64,000 nt of DNA from JAWKWH01 sp963669285 (GTDB taxonomy: Bacteria; Pseudomonadota; Alphaproteobacteria; Rhizobiales; Rhizobiaceae). The stretch's first letter is position 1. The number at the start of each line of letters is the position of its first letter. The DNA is taken from the NCBI GenBank assembly GCA_963669285.2, contig CAXXSI010000016.1, positions 1 to 64,000 of the forward strand. Reading direction: 5' to 3'. The notes below the pieces were generated by a model. That model was not told where the DNA came from, ran no database searches, and saw only the letters and a list, made by a program, of their open reading frames with translations. This document shows positions 45,298 through 54,226 of this stretch, piece by piece. A program made the translations under genes and the position numbers.

Positions 45298-46181
45298 CGA
45301 ACAATCTCCCCGATCCGATAGCCTTGAATGTAGAGCAGGGCGGTCAGGTCGCCGTGGTCGACGCGATGCTGTGCGGCTGCAGCAACGCTCGGTTTGGCGT
45401 GAAGCGCCACTCCGGAACCGGCTGTCGCCAGCATATCCAGATCATTGGCGCCATCGCCAACGGCGATGACATCGTCCGGGGCTACCTGCAACCGCGCGGC
45501 AATCTCCTTCAGGGCTGCCACCTTGGCTTCGCGACCGAGAATCGGATCAGCGACCTTGCCCGTCAGCATGCCGTTTTCCTCGAGCAACACATTGGCGCGG
45601 TTTTCATGAAAGCCGAGAATTTCAGCGATCCTAGAGGTGAAGGCGGTGAATCCACCGGAAACGAGTGCCGTGTATCCGCCGAATTTGTTCATCGTGGCAA
45701 CCAGTTCGCGCCCGCCGGATGCCAGCGTAATCCTGCTGGCGATGACCTCTTCAATTGTCTCAACCGGCAGGTTCTTCAACAACGCAACCCGTTCGCGTAG
45801 CGCTGGTTCGAAGGCAATTTCGCCGTTCATTGCCCGGGCCGTAATCGATGAGACTTGTTCCTTAATGCCGATCGCACCGGCCAACTCGTCGATGCACTCC
45901 TGACCGATCATGGTTGAATCCATATCGGCCAACAGGATTTTCTTGCGGCGGGTTTGCGACTGTTGAACGACGACATCTATCGGTTGACCGGAAAGTTGTT
46001 GTCGGCAGTCGACGAGGATACGAGCTTCGCTGCAATCGTCCAATATCGGAATGTCGCAGGCAATTCCAGGGGCTAGCCAGTCCGGCGCGGTTGTGCCAAT
46101 CGTATCGGCTATTCGGTCGGCAATCTGCGGCGTCAAGCAAGGCTCGGCCGGGTTGGTAATTAGAGTGGCGACCAGTGACAT
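45294..46181 (-). CDS. serB: Phosphoserine phosphatase
   Basis: Last step of serine synthesis, in the cytoplasm. A 295-residue SerB with an N-terminal ACT-like part and a HAD domain: nucleophile DMDSTMIGQECIDELA, LVSGGFTAFT as motif II, and GDGANDLDMLATAG as motif III/IV. ATG 46181 (SLVATLITNP) matches the family; the open frame reaches 46313 only through the miaA region. It is divergent from miaA with only 25 bases between the start codons. Confidence 0.95.
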   Translation of the reverse strand: MSLVATLITNPAEPCLTPQIADRIADTIGTTAPDWLAPGIACDIPILDDCSEARILVDCRQQLSGQPIDVVVQQSQTRRKKILLADMDSTMIGQECIDELAGAIGIKEQVSSITARAMNGEIAFEPALRERVALLKNLPVETIEEVIASRITLASGGRELVATMNKFGGYTALVSGGFTAFTSRIAEILGFHENRANVLLEENGMLTGKVADPILGREAKVAALKEIAARLQVAPDDVIAVGDGANDLDMLATAGSGVALHAKPSVAAAAQHRVDHGDLTALLYIQGYRIGEIVR

Positions 46182-46206
46182 CGGCGACTTTACATTCAGG
46201 TGAGTT

Positions 46207-47139
46207 ATGAAACCGGCAGAACGAGCGGTTCTGATAGCCGGGCCGACAGCCAGCGGCAAGTCCGCTCTGGCAATGAGGATTGCCGAGGAGCGTGACGGTG
46301 TCATTATCAACACCGACTCGATGCAGGTTTATTCCGTGTTGAACATCTTCACGGCACGACCCGGGCCAGAGGATATGAAGAGGATTCCCCACTATCTCTA
46401 TGGCCATGTCGACCCGCGTGATCTGTACTCGACCGGAAGCTGGCTTTCCGATGTTTCCGATCTGCTGAAACGACCGGAGTTGGAGGGCAGGATCCCGGTC
46501 TTTGCGGGGGGCACCGGGCTCTATTTTCGCGCGCTCCTGGGCGGATTGTCGGCCATGCCGGAAATTCCGGACAGGGTCAGACAAAGATGGCGGTACCGGC
46601 TGGCAGAAGAAGGCGCCGCCAAGTTGCATCGTGTCCTCAGGTCGGCCGATCCGGAGGCCGCATTGGTTCTGAAACCCGGTGACGGACAACGGATTGTGCG
46701 GGCGCTGGAAGTGATGGACGCCTCGGGTCAGTCAATTCTGCACTGGCAGAAGCAGCGGGGCGAACCGCTCATCGATCCAAAGACATGCGAACGCTTGGTC
46801 ATTGACCCGGACCGCGACAAGCTGGGTCAGACGATCGAAATACGATTTGTCGACATGGTCCAGCGCGGCGCGCTTGCGGAAGTGCAAAAGCTGCTGGCAC
46901 TCGAGATCGATCCGGATATGCCGTCCATGAAAGCCATCGGAGTGAGGGAGCTGACGCGGGTTATCGAAGGTGAGATAACGATTGAAGTCGCAATTGAGCG
47001 CGCCGTGATCGCCACTCGCCAATACGCCAAACGGCAAGCGACCTGGTTTCGAAATCAATGTGATCAGGATTGGAGACGGTTGAAATTCGATGCGGATTCG
47101 CAGGCATTTGTTCCTGCCGCCGATATTTCAGGACGCTGA
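46207..47139 (+). CDS. miaA: tRNA dimethylallyltransferase
   Basis: Adds an isopentenyl group to A37 of tRNAs that read UNN codons. The 310-residue protein has the P-loop AGPTASGKSALA, INTDSMQVYSVLNIFTARPG (substrate tRNA site) and VFAGGTGLYFRALLGGL; the end TRQYAKRQATWFRNQ is the family's RNA-binding signature. The divergent serB starts 25 bases upstream, so the two promoters must lie inside each other's 5' regions. Confidence 0.96.
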   Translation: MKPAERAVLIAGPTASGKSALAMRIAEERDGVIINTDSMQVYSVLNIFTARPGPEDMKRIPHYLYGHVDPRDLYSTGSWLSDVSDLLKRPELEGRIPVFAGGTGLYFRALLGGLSAMPEIPDRVRQRWRYRLAEEGAAKLHRVLRSADPEAALVLKPGDGQRIVRALEVMDASGQSILHWQKQRGEPLIDPKTCERLVIDPDRDKLGQTIEIRFVDMVQRGALAEVQKLLALEIDPDMPSMKAIGVRELTRVIEGEITIEVAIERAVIATRQYAKRQATWFRNQCDQDWRRLKFDADSQAFVPAADISGR

Positions 47140-47158
47140 TCCCGCCACAAACCGTCCG

Positions 47159-47184
47159 AGATTTCCCTGGTCGCGGAAATTTTT
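47159..47184 (+). terminator. Weak terminator after miaA
   Basis: AGATTTCC ... GGAAATTT forms an 8-base stem (one G-U) around CTGGTCGC and runs into TTTTC, about 20 bases after the miaA stop. Confidence 0.45.
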
Positions 47185-47299
47185 CGTGCCAAATCATGCA
47201 GTTGTTGGGTAATACGCGCCGTTCTTACAGTCGGTGTTAACCCTATGTAAGGCCGCTTGATGCATAAGCAGTTTAGAACATTTTCACTGTGGGGCCCCC

Positions 47300-48070
47300 T
47301 TGAAGTTTTCCAAGGCGGAAGTTGCGTTTTTCGTTTTCATGGCGCTGTTGGCAGCCGCCGGGCTTCTGCTCGTCGGCGCTTTGTATTCTGGCAATGGCGC
47401 CAATGCCCTACGTTTTTGGCCATCGACGCAGACATCGATGTTGAGCGCGAGCATTTTGGTCGCCACCGATCTCGTTTTCGGACTGTTTTTCATTTACCCG
47501 CAGATTCGCACGACAGCGCGTGAGGAAGTGAAACTCAGAGCGATGACGGAGTCATTGAGTGCGCGTTCCGTCACGCTGGAACAGGCGGCGCTGACCGATG
47601 GGCTGACGGGAATGCAGAATCGGCGGTATTTCGATGATGCATTGCGCGAATATCTCGAGGAGTTCAGCAAGATCGACAAACCGATCGGATTGATGATCCT
47701 CGATCTCGATCATTTCAAAGGCGTCAATGACACGCACGGCCATGATGTCGGTGATGAGGTGCTTCGCAGTGTCGCAAACTGCCTGAAGGATTTTACCCGG
47801 TATCATGACGTCGTGGCGCGGCTGGGCGGAGAGGAATTCGCCATTGTCGTGCCGAACATGTCGGAAGATCACCTGATGAAGTTCGCCGAGCGGATTCGCA
47901 AGGCGATTGCGGCACTCGTCATCACGTCGGGAAATGTACGCCTTAAAGTCACAACCAGCGTCGGCTTGGCCGTTTGGGATCGAAACGAAGATCCGGACGG
48001 GTTCTATAGACGTGCTGATAAGATGCTCTATCGGGCAAAGCAACTGGGCAGAAACCGCGTCTGTGCGTGA
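47300..48070 (+). CDS. Membrane-bound diguanylate cyclase (GGDEF)
   Basis: A 256-residue protein that makes cyclic di-GMP. Two N-terminal membrane helices (~8-30 and ~46-68) anchor a linker and a C-terminal GGDEF domain: LTDGLTGMQNRRYFDDAL, DLDHFKGVNDTHGHDVGD and the active loop RLGGEEFAIV. RYHD, five residues before GGEEF, is the inhibitory I-site, so the enzyme is probably subject to product inhibition. The start is TTG 47300. The signal sensed by the membrane part is unknown. Confidence 0.9.
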   Translation: MKFSKAEVAFFVFMALLAAAGLLLVGALYSGNGANALRFWPSTQTSMLSASILVATDLVFGLFFIYPQIRTTAREEVKLRAMTESLSARSVTLEQAALTDGLTGMQNRRYFDDALREYLEEFSKIDKPIGLMILDLDHFKGVNDTHGHDVGDEVLRSVANCLKDFTRYHDVVARLGGEEFAIVVPNMSEDHLMKFAERIRKAIAALVITSGNVRLKVTTSVGLAVWDRNEDPDGFYRRADKMLYRAKQLGRNRVCA

Positions 48071-48157
48071 TCAGGAGCCAGATGTCAATTTCCTGCTCCG
48101 ACCCAAGTGCACCGCGAGACCACCAAATTCAGAAAATCTGTTTGACTGCTCCCATCA

Positions 48158-48186
48158 AAAAATGACCGGTTCTAGCGACCGGATCT
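48158..48186 (-). terminator. Terminator overlapping the end of the HerA-like gene
   Basis: On the minus strand GA-T-CCGGT / ACCGGTC with a 7-base loop containing the stop codon, followed by A and six T residues (48158-48163). Confidence 0.6.
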
Positions 48187-50295
48187 GAAGCTGCGAACCA
48201 GATCGCTGGCTTTGCTGTCCCGCGCAGGCTGCGGCTGGGCATTTCCCGTGCCGGTTCCACTATAGGCCTCCTGGCCAAATCGCTTCTGCGGTGTCTCTGG
48301 TGGGCGCTCAACCCTCGAAGGCGCAGGATTTCGCTCGAACGCGGCAGGTGTCGGTGTCGGTTGTGCCGCTCGATGCGGTTCTGCTGCGGCTGGTGTCGGA
48401 GCTGCCGCTGCTGGTGCAGGTGAAGAATCGACGGCTATCGCTGCGGGATCCTTGACGCGAACAGACTGGTTGGCGCCGGCTTCAGGTGCGAGTCTGTTTA
48501 TTGACGGTTTTTGCTCGTCGACGCGTTCTCCCACGAAGGAGAGCTCAGGCACCGTGCCATTCTCGGAATCCATGAAGGTCTGCACGTCATCCTGCTTGCG
48601 CATGCGGCGGACAACATCCCTAAGTGAGGTGCCGGCATCCCCGCTGCGCAGTTTCTCCTGCATCTCGTAGATGTGTGACCCGGGCAGCGATTTTTGCTCC
48701 ACGGTTTCGAACATCATGCGCATCGGTGTGGAAACGGCCTCACCAAATGCAATGGCTTCGCGATTGGCGATGGAAGACAGGAACGTCGTGGTGCTTCGAG
48801 CCGCGCCGGAAATGGCTTGGCGGATAATGTCTTTGTCGCGCTCGTTTCCGAGCCGCATGGCAAAGATCGAGTTACACTGAGACAGGATGGTCGGATCAAG
48901 TTCACCCGGACGCTGCGTGATCACACAAAGGAACACACCGTATTTACGGCCTTCCTTGGCGATCCGCGCTATTGCCGCACGGGTTGGCCAGAAGCCTGCG
49001 TCCAAGTCGGCCGGGATATAGCGATGAGCCTCTTCGCAAACCAGTAGCGTCGGTATTGAGCCTTCGCTCGAAACAGCGATGTCGAAGGCAAATCGCGATA
49101 GCACCGAAACGACGGAATTCATCACCTCGGAAGGCAATCCCGACATCTCGAATACACAAATCGGTTTGCCGTTCTGCGGCACCCGGAATATCTGGCTGAC
49201 GGTTTTCTCAAGCGTGTCACCCGGGGTTTTCGGCTGAAACATGAACCGGAACCGGGTGTCTTGCGTGATCGCTTCAAGGCGATTTCGCAGTGCGCGCAGG
49301 GTTGGGCGATCGGCCTTGCCGTCAAGTTGGCCTTCGCGTTCCTGAATGATCTTGATGAGATCGATCATGCGATAGGGGATGGGTGTGTCCGCGGTTATCG
49401 AATTGGCCTCGCGTTCGCGCTTTCGAAGTCCGCCTTGCAAGCCGTTGTTTTCGTTGACGTACCGCTCCTTGGCCATAGGAATGAAATCGCGCAGTCCGTC
49501 GACTTCCTCTGGAATTATCGGCCTGCCGCGGAAGATCACCTCAACGAATTCGTCAAGCTGAAACATCCAGAACGGCAATTCCAGCGTCGAAGAATCGATT
49601 GTTACCGCGTGATCGGGAAAGGCGGTCGTGAACTCGTTGTGAGGATCAAGCAGTAGAATGCGGATATCTGGCCGCTGTTGAACGATCTTTCGCAGCAACA
49701 GGGTGACAGCGGTCGATTTGCCGACACCGGTTGTTCCGACCACGGCAAAGTGACGTGACAACAATTTGTCAATCGTGATTAGTGCCGGAATGCTCGCATC
49801 CTGCGAGAGATGACCGATGGAGATGGCGCTTTCAGTACCGGCGGCATAAATTGCCGTCAGATCCGATGCGCGGATACGGTGTGCAACAGCGCCCATATAC
49901 GGGTAGTTGGCGATTCCGGAGGAAAACCACTCCCGTCCGTCATCCTCAACCCGAATTTCTCCGACGAGTTCGATGCGGATTTGGACGGTGTTTCTGCCGT
50001 CAGCCCGCCAATCACTGCCCTGGGTATCCACCTGGTAGATCAGGCCGACGATGCGGCTATCGCCCACTTGAACCGAAATCAGCTGACCGACGGCCCAATA
50101 ATCCTCGGATCCTTTGGCGTGGGTACCTGCCTCGGCGGCAATTACGGCACATTCGCCATCGCATTCAACGACATGTCCTTCGGTTCGGTTGCGTTCTACA
50201 AACTGACCGGCATCATCCACATAGCCGTCAGAAGGGTCATTCTGACTCTCTAAACCCATGGGTTGTGCAGTTTTTTGGTCCGCAATCGTCTGCAA
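48172..50295 (-). CDS. HerA-like (DUF87) ATPase
   Basis: A 707-residue hexameric-type DNA-translocating ATPase. A HAS-barrel-like N-terminal domain (~30-190) is followed by the RecA-like core with Walker A GTTGVGKSTAV, Walker B TLLVCEEAHRYIPADL and the sensor region GVFLCVITQRPGELD. The last ~100 residues are Pro/Ala-rich and disordered. HerA proteins usually work with a NurA-type nuclease, but none is visible here; in bacteria such ATPases also occur alone. The start is TTG 50295 or ATG 50259. Confidence 0.88.
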   Translation of the reverse strand: MQTIADQKTAQPMGLESQNDPSDGYVDDAGQFVERNRTEGHVVECDGECAVIAAEAGTHAKGSEDYWAVGQLISVQVGDSRIVGLIYQVDTQGSDWRADGRNTVQIRIELVGEIRVEDDGREWFSSGIANYPYMGAVAHRIRASDLTAIYAAGTESAISIGHLSQDASIPALITIDKLLSRHFAVVGTTGVGKSTAVTLLLRKIVQQRPDIRILLLDPHNEFTTAFPDHAVTIDSSTLELPFWMFQLDEFVEVIFRGRPIIPEEVDGLRDFIPMAKERYVNENNGLQGGLRKREREANSITADTPIPYRMIDLIKIIQEREGQLDGKADRPTLRALRNRLEAITQDTRFRFMFQPKTPGDTLEKTVSQIFRVPQNGKPICVFEMSGLPSEVMNSVVSVLSRFAFDIAVSSEGSIPTLLVCEEAHRYIPADLDAGFWPTRAAIARIAKEGRKYGVFLCVITQRPGELDPTILSQCNSIFAMRLGNERDKDIIRQAISGAARSTTTFLSSIANREAIAFGEAVSTPMRMMFETVEQKSLPGSHIYEMQEKLRSGDAGTSLRDVVRRMRKQDDVQTFMDSENGTVPELSFVGERVDEQKPSINRLAPEAGANQSVRVKDPAAIAVDSSPAPAAAAPTPAAAEPHRAAQPTPTPAAFERNPAPSRVERPPETPQKRFGQEAYSGTGTGNAQPQPARDSKASDLVRSFRSGR

Positions 50296-50408
50296 TTCTC
50301 ATTTCCCTCTACCGCCGCCTGTGAAATGATTAGCGCAGGAAGGTTAAAACCTTGTTCCCATGGCGCATTTGATAAAATTCCATCTTTTACGCGCAATTTG
50401 CGCCGTGC

Positions 50409-50437
50409 TTGACGAGTCTGGAAAAGCGCCATAGTGT
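50409..50437 (+). promoter_or_regulatory. Promoter of the ilv leader transcript
   Basis: TTGACG (50409-50414), a 17-base spacer and TAGTGT (50432-50437). A start site 7-8 bases downstream would coincide with the ATG of the leader peptide, so the leader mRNA would have no 5' untranslated region. Confidence 0.6.
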
Positions 50438-50444
50438 CCGATTT

Positions 50445-50498
50445 ATGAGTGAAAAGACCATTCTCGTGGTGGGAAAGCGCGTGGGCAAGGTGGTGTAA
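50445..50498 (+). CDS. ilvB leader peptide
   Basis: A 17-residue frame reading MSEKTILVVGKRVGKVV, in which eight of seventeen residues are Ile, Leu or Val, the products of the pathway. It is followed at once by a hairpin overlapping its stop (GGTGG-TGTAA-CCACC) and then by an attenuator terminator, the classical layout for control by translation speed over Val/Leu/Ile codons. There is no ribosome site, but the promoter position suggests a leaderless transcript. Confidence 0.8.
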   Translation: MSEKTILVVGKRVGKVV

Positions 50499-50531
50499 CC
50501 ACCGGGCGAAAGCATCCCATGCGTGACAACA

Positions 50532-50554
50532 GGGCCCTAATCGGGGCCTTTTTT
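50532..50554 (+). terminator. ilvB attenuator terminator
   Basis: GGGCCC-TAATC-GGGGCC followed by six T residues, 33 bases after the leader-peptide stop and 68 bases before the ilvB ATG. Ribosome stalling on Val codons would be expected to prevent this stem. Confidence 0.8.
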
Positions 50555-50622
50555 ATTGGGACTGACACAGCTAAATCAATTTGCTGTTTGGGGCGTGAAA
50601 AACTGGAACACGGACATAATCG

Positions 50623-52410
50623 ATGAATCAGGGAAACAAAGAGACCGGCCGCAGGGAGATGAGCGGTGCCGAGATGGTTATCGAGGCGCTCAAAGATAAC
50701 GGCGTTGAGCACATATTCGGATATCCCGGCGGAGCGGTGCTGCCCATCTATGATGAGCTGTTTCAGCAGGAAGATGTGGCGCACATTCTGGTTCGCCACG
50801 AACAGGGTGCCGGTCATGCGGCGGAAGGCTATGCCCGTTCGACCGGCAAGGCAGGTGTCATGCTGGTTACCTCAGGTCCAGGCGCGACCAATGCGGTCAC
50901 GGCGCTTCAGGATGCGCTGATGGATTCGATCCCGCTGGTCTGCATTACAGGGCAGGTGCCAACGCCGCTGATCGGATCGGATGCGTTTCAGGAGTGCGAT
51001 ACGGTTGGAATCACGCGCCCCTGCACAAAACACAACTGGCTGGTCAAGGATGTCAATCAACTGGCTGGAATACTTCACGAGGCATTTCACGTGGCGGTAA
51101 CCGGTCGCCCGGGGCCGGTCGTCGTCGACATTCCGAAGGACGTTCAGTTCGCCACCGGAACCTATACACCGCCCAGGGAAGCGCCGCGAACCAGCTATCA
51201 GCCAAAACTTCAGGGCGATCTCGAGAGTATCAAATCGGCGATCGCGCTGATGTCAGAGGCAAAGAAACCCGTCATCTATTCAGGTGGTGGGGTCGTCAAT
51301 TCGGGAACCGAAGCCAGCCATTTGTTGCGTGAACTTGTGGATTTGACCGGTTTTCCAATCACTTCGACGCTGATGGGACTGGGAGCATACCCGGCCTCCG
51401 GCGAAAACTGGCTCGGAATGCTGGGAATGCACGGCACCTATGAAGCCAATATGGCGATGCATGATTGCGACGTGATGATTTGTATCGGTGCGCGTTTTGA
51501 CGACCGGATCACCGGTCGCCTCGACGCGTTTTCTCCGAACTCGAAAAAGATCCATATCGATATCGACCCATCGTCTTTGAACAAGAATGTCCGGGTCGAT
51601 ATCCCCATTCTCGGCGATGTCGGCCGTGTTCTGGAAGATATGGTCAGGCTCTGGCGCGCTTCAGCAACTGCCGAACGCGAGACATTGCGTCCCTGGCAGG
51701 AGCAAATTGAACGCTGGAGAGCACGCAATTCCCTGGCTTATGCGCCCAGCAACGACGTGATCATGCCGCAGTTTGCTGTCGAAAGGCTCTATGAGGCGGC
51801 CAAAGGCCACGACACATACATCACAACGGAAGTCGGACAGCACCAGATGTGGGCGGCACAGTTCTTTGGATTTGAAGAGCCCAACCGCTGGATGACCTCC
51901 GGCGGACTTGGAACGATGGGGTACGGTTTACCGGCGGCATTGGGTGTTCAGATTGCCCATCCCGACAGCCTTGTCGTCGACATCGCCGGCGATGCTTCGG
52001 TGTTGATGACCATCCAGGAAATGTCGTGCGCGGTGCAGCACAATGCTCCGATCAAGATTTTCATCCTCAACAACCAGTATATGGGCATGGTGCGCCAGTG
52101 GCAGCAATTACTGCACGGAAATCGCCTGTCACACTCATATACGGAAGCGCTTCCAGATTTTGTCAAACTGGCCGAAGCCTATGGTGGCCACGGTATCCGT
52201 TGCGAAAAACCGGGTGAATTGGATGCGGCGATTGAAGAAATGATCGAAACCGAAGGGCCGGTGATCTTCGATTGCCGGGTTGCCAACCTCGCCAATTGTT
52301 TCCCGATGATCCCGTCCGGCAAGGCGCACAATGAAATGTTGTTGCCGGATGAGGCGACTGATGAGGCCGTGGCCAACGCCATCGACGCCAAAGGCAAGGC
52401 ACTGGTTTGA
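50623..52410 (+). CDS. ilvB: Acetolactate synthase large (catalytic) subunit
   Basis: First common enzyme of valine, leucine and isoleucine synthesis; condenses two pyruvates, or pyruvate and 2-oxobutyrate. The 595 residues have the catalytic Glu in RHEQGAGHAAEGYAR, the FAD-binding middle domain (GLGAYPASGENWLGMLGMHG) and the TPP/Mg site GDASVLMTIQEM...NNQYMGMVRQW. It is preceded by a leader peptide and attenuator. The regulatory subunit gene ilvN lies 1.1 kb downstream, with an EamA transporter gene in between. Confidence 0.97.
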   Translation: MNQGNKETGRREMSGAEMVIEALKDNGVEHIFGYPGGAVLPIYDELFQQEDVAHILVRHEQGAGHAAEGYARSTGKAGVMLVTSGPGATNAVTALQDALMDSIPLVCITGQVPTPLIGSDAFQECDTVGITRPCTKHNWLVKDVNQLAGILHEAFHVAVTGRPGPVVVDIPKDVQFATGTYTPPREAPRTSYQPKLQGDLESIKSAIALMSEAKKPVIYSGGGVVNSGTEASHLLRELVDLTGFPITSTLMGLGAYPASGENWLGMLGMHGTYEANMAMHDCDVMICIGARFDDRITGRLDAFSPNSKKIHIDIDPSSLNKNVRVDIPILGDVGRVLEDMVRLWRASATAERETLRPWQEQIERWRARNSLAYAPSNDVIMPQFAVERLYEAAKGHDTYITTEVGQHQMWAAQFFGFEEPNRWMTSGGLGTMGYGLPAALGVQIAHPDSLVVDIAGDASVLMTIQEMSCAVQHNAPIKIFILNNQYMGMVRQWQQLLHGNRLSHSYTEALPDFVKLAEAYGGHGIRCEKPGELDAAIEEMIETEGPVIFDCRVANLANCFPMIPSGKAHNEMLLPDEATDEAVANAIDAKGKALV

Positions 52411-52435
52411 GGACAATTCCGGCACATCGGCAAAG

Positions 52436-53380
52436 ATGCCTATGAGCAAATCCGGTCCGGGTCCCACCGACTATGCTCTGCTCGCAACGCTGGGTATTTT
52501 TTGGGGCGGCTCTTTCATGCTGATCAAACTGGCGGTCGAGGAGATACCGCCGCTGACCATGACCGCGGGGAGACTGTCGATTGCTTCATTGATTTTGTTT
52601 GTTGCAGCAATGGCTTACGGAGAGAGGATAACATTTCGATTCAGGCATGCCGGGCTAATTGTCCTGGTCGGCGTGATCGGAAACGCGCTTCCTTTCGCGC
52701 TGATTTCGTGGGGTGAAAAAACCGTCGATGCCAGTTTGGCCGCCATCTTGATGGGCATCATGCCGATCACGACGCTGATCCTGGCCCATTTTCTCGCTGG
52801 TGATGAGAAAATGAGTCCACGGAAACTATTAGGCGGACTAATTGGCTTAACGGGATTGGCAGTGTTGGTTGGTCCCGCTGTACTGTTACGGCTCGGCCAG
52901 GACGGCGTGAGCCAACTGGCAATACTGGCGGCGGCGGTTTCTTATGCGGTCAATGCGGTGCTGATGAAGCAGCTGCTTGGCCTGCCACGCAGAGCGACCG
53001 CCGCTTGGGTGCTGTTGGCCGGCGCGCTGATTCTCGTGCCATTTTCAGTGATGGCCGAGAACCCCATTGCACTGAGTCCCGGCAACACCGCTCTTGCCGC
53101 CGTGTGCCTTTTGGGTGTGTTCCCGACGGCCATTGCCACGCTGGTGATGTTCAAGGTGCTTGAGCGGCAGGGAGCGGCGTTTTTCGGCCAGGTCAACTTT
53201 ATCGTACCGCTGTCGGGCGTGGTCTGGGCAGCTCTTATCCTGGGTGAACGTCCGGAGGCGAGGGCGCTGATCGCATTGGCAATCGTTTTATCGGGAATCT
53301 GGATTGCGCGGGGCAATATGACATCGCCGCCGATGACGGAAAACAATCCTGTAGCGCGTCAGGGGAACGCAAAACCGTAA
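52436..53380 (+). CDS. EamA/DMT family transporter between ilvB and ilvN
   Basis: About 314 residues with ten membrane segments in two EamA repeats (start GIFWGGSFMLIKLAVEE; second repeat AVSYAVNAVLMKQLL). SWGEKTVDASLAAILMGIMP is the family turn before segment 4. ATG 52436 is preferred; the frame is open to 52331 but overlaps ilvB. Its place inside the ilv locus hints at export of an amino acid or related compound, which is inference only. Confidence 0.88.
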   Translation: MPMSKSGPGPTDYALLATLGIFWGGSFMLIKLAVEEIPPLTMTAGRLSIASLILFVAAMAYGERITFRFRHAGLIVLVGVIGNALPFALISWGEKTVDASLAAILMGIMPITTLILAHFLAGDEKMSPRKLLGGLIGLTGLAVLVGPAVLLRLGQDGVSQLAILAAAVSYAVNAVLMKQLLGLPRRATAAWVLLAGALILVPFSVMAENPIALSPGNTALAAVCLLGVFPTAIATLVMFKVLERQGAAFFGQVNFIVPLSGVVWAALILGERPEARALIALAIVLSGIWIARGNMTSPPMTENNPVARQGNAKP

Positions 53381-53507
53381 TGAACAACCGGAGCCAAACA
53401 GTTCGAGCAGGTCTAAAGCTTGCAGATCGGTGCGGTCCCGGCCTAATAGACGCTGCGGCTTGGATGCATGATAAGTCCCGGCCCGGCACCGACAAAGGAC
53501 AAAGACA

Positions 53508-54080
53508 ATGAACGCCAGTCTGCAACCGACGGGATCGGCCTATTTCATCGCCAAGGAGACCGAGCTACCGGAGACCCATACGCTCTCGGTGCTCGTGGAC
53601 AACGAACCCGGTGTACTGGCGCGCGTGATCGGGCTGTTCTCGGGACGAGGCTACAATATCGAAAGCCTGACGGTTTCGGAAACCGAGCACGAGAAACATC
53701 TTTCGCGTATTACGATCGTAACCCACGGTACGCCGCATGTGCTCGATCAGATCAAACATCAGCTGGAGCGGATCGTTCCGGTCCACCGTGTTGTCGATCT
53801 GTCGGTTCGCGCCGGCGAGTTCGGTCACGACAAGCCGCTGGAGCGCGAACTGGCGCTGGTGAAGGTATCCGGCACTGGTGAGGCGAGGGTAGAGGCCTTG
53901 CGTCTCGCCGATGCGTTTCGAGCCCAGGTGATTGACGCCAACACCGAACATTTCATTTTCGAGATCACCGGCAGGACATCGAAAATCGAGCAGTTCATCG
54001 CTATCATGACACCGCTTGGACTGGTTGAGGTTTGCCGAACCGGTGTGGCGGCCATGAACCGTGGTTCGCAGGGCATGTAG
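53508..54080 (+). CDS. ilvN: Acetolactate synthase small (regulatory) subunit
   Basis: Binds valine and gives feedback control to IlvB. The 190-residue protein has the N-terminal ACT domain (THTLSVLVDNEPGVLARVIG then LFSGRGYNIESLTVSETE) and the C-terminal ALS_ss_C part (ELALVKVSGTGEARVEAL, ending EVCRTGVAAMNRG). Length and motifs are normal. AAAGGACAAAGAC lies before the ATG. It has 127 bases of upstream space and may have its own promoter. Confidence 0.96.
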   Translation: MNASLQPTGSAYFIAKETELPETHTLSVLVDNEPGVLARVIGLFSGRGYNIESLTVSETEHEKHLSRITIVTHGTPHVLDQIKHQLERIVPVHRVVDLSVRAGEFGHDKPLERELALVKVSGTGEARVEALRLADAFRAQVIDANTEHFIFEITGRTSKIEQFIAIMTPLGLVEVCRTGVAAMNRGSQGM

Positions 54081-54226
54081 GCAATCCGGCTCTCATTGCC
54101 GGTTGAGCGGAGCACCGCGTTCTACTACGCAGCCGGTCGGCGCGTAATTCGTAAATAAACTGCGAAACTTATATCAATATTTCCGAAATTGTTTTTGGAT
54201 ATGGTCGCCTCCAGTGTGGAGTGCGT

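Noticed and set aside
54080..54115. Hairpin CCGGC-TCTCATT-GCCGG after ilvN as a terminator
   Set aside because: The stem is only five bases and there is no T run on the plus strand.
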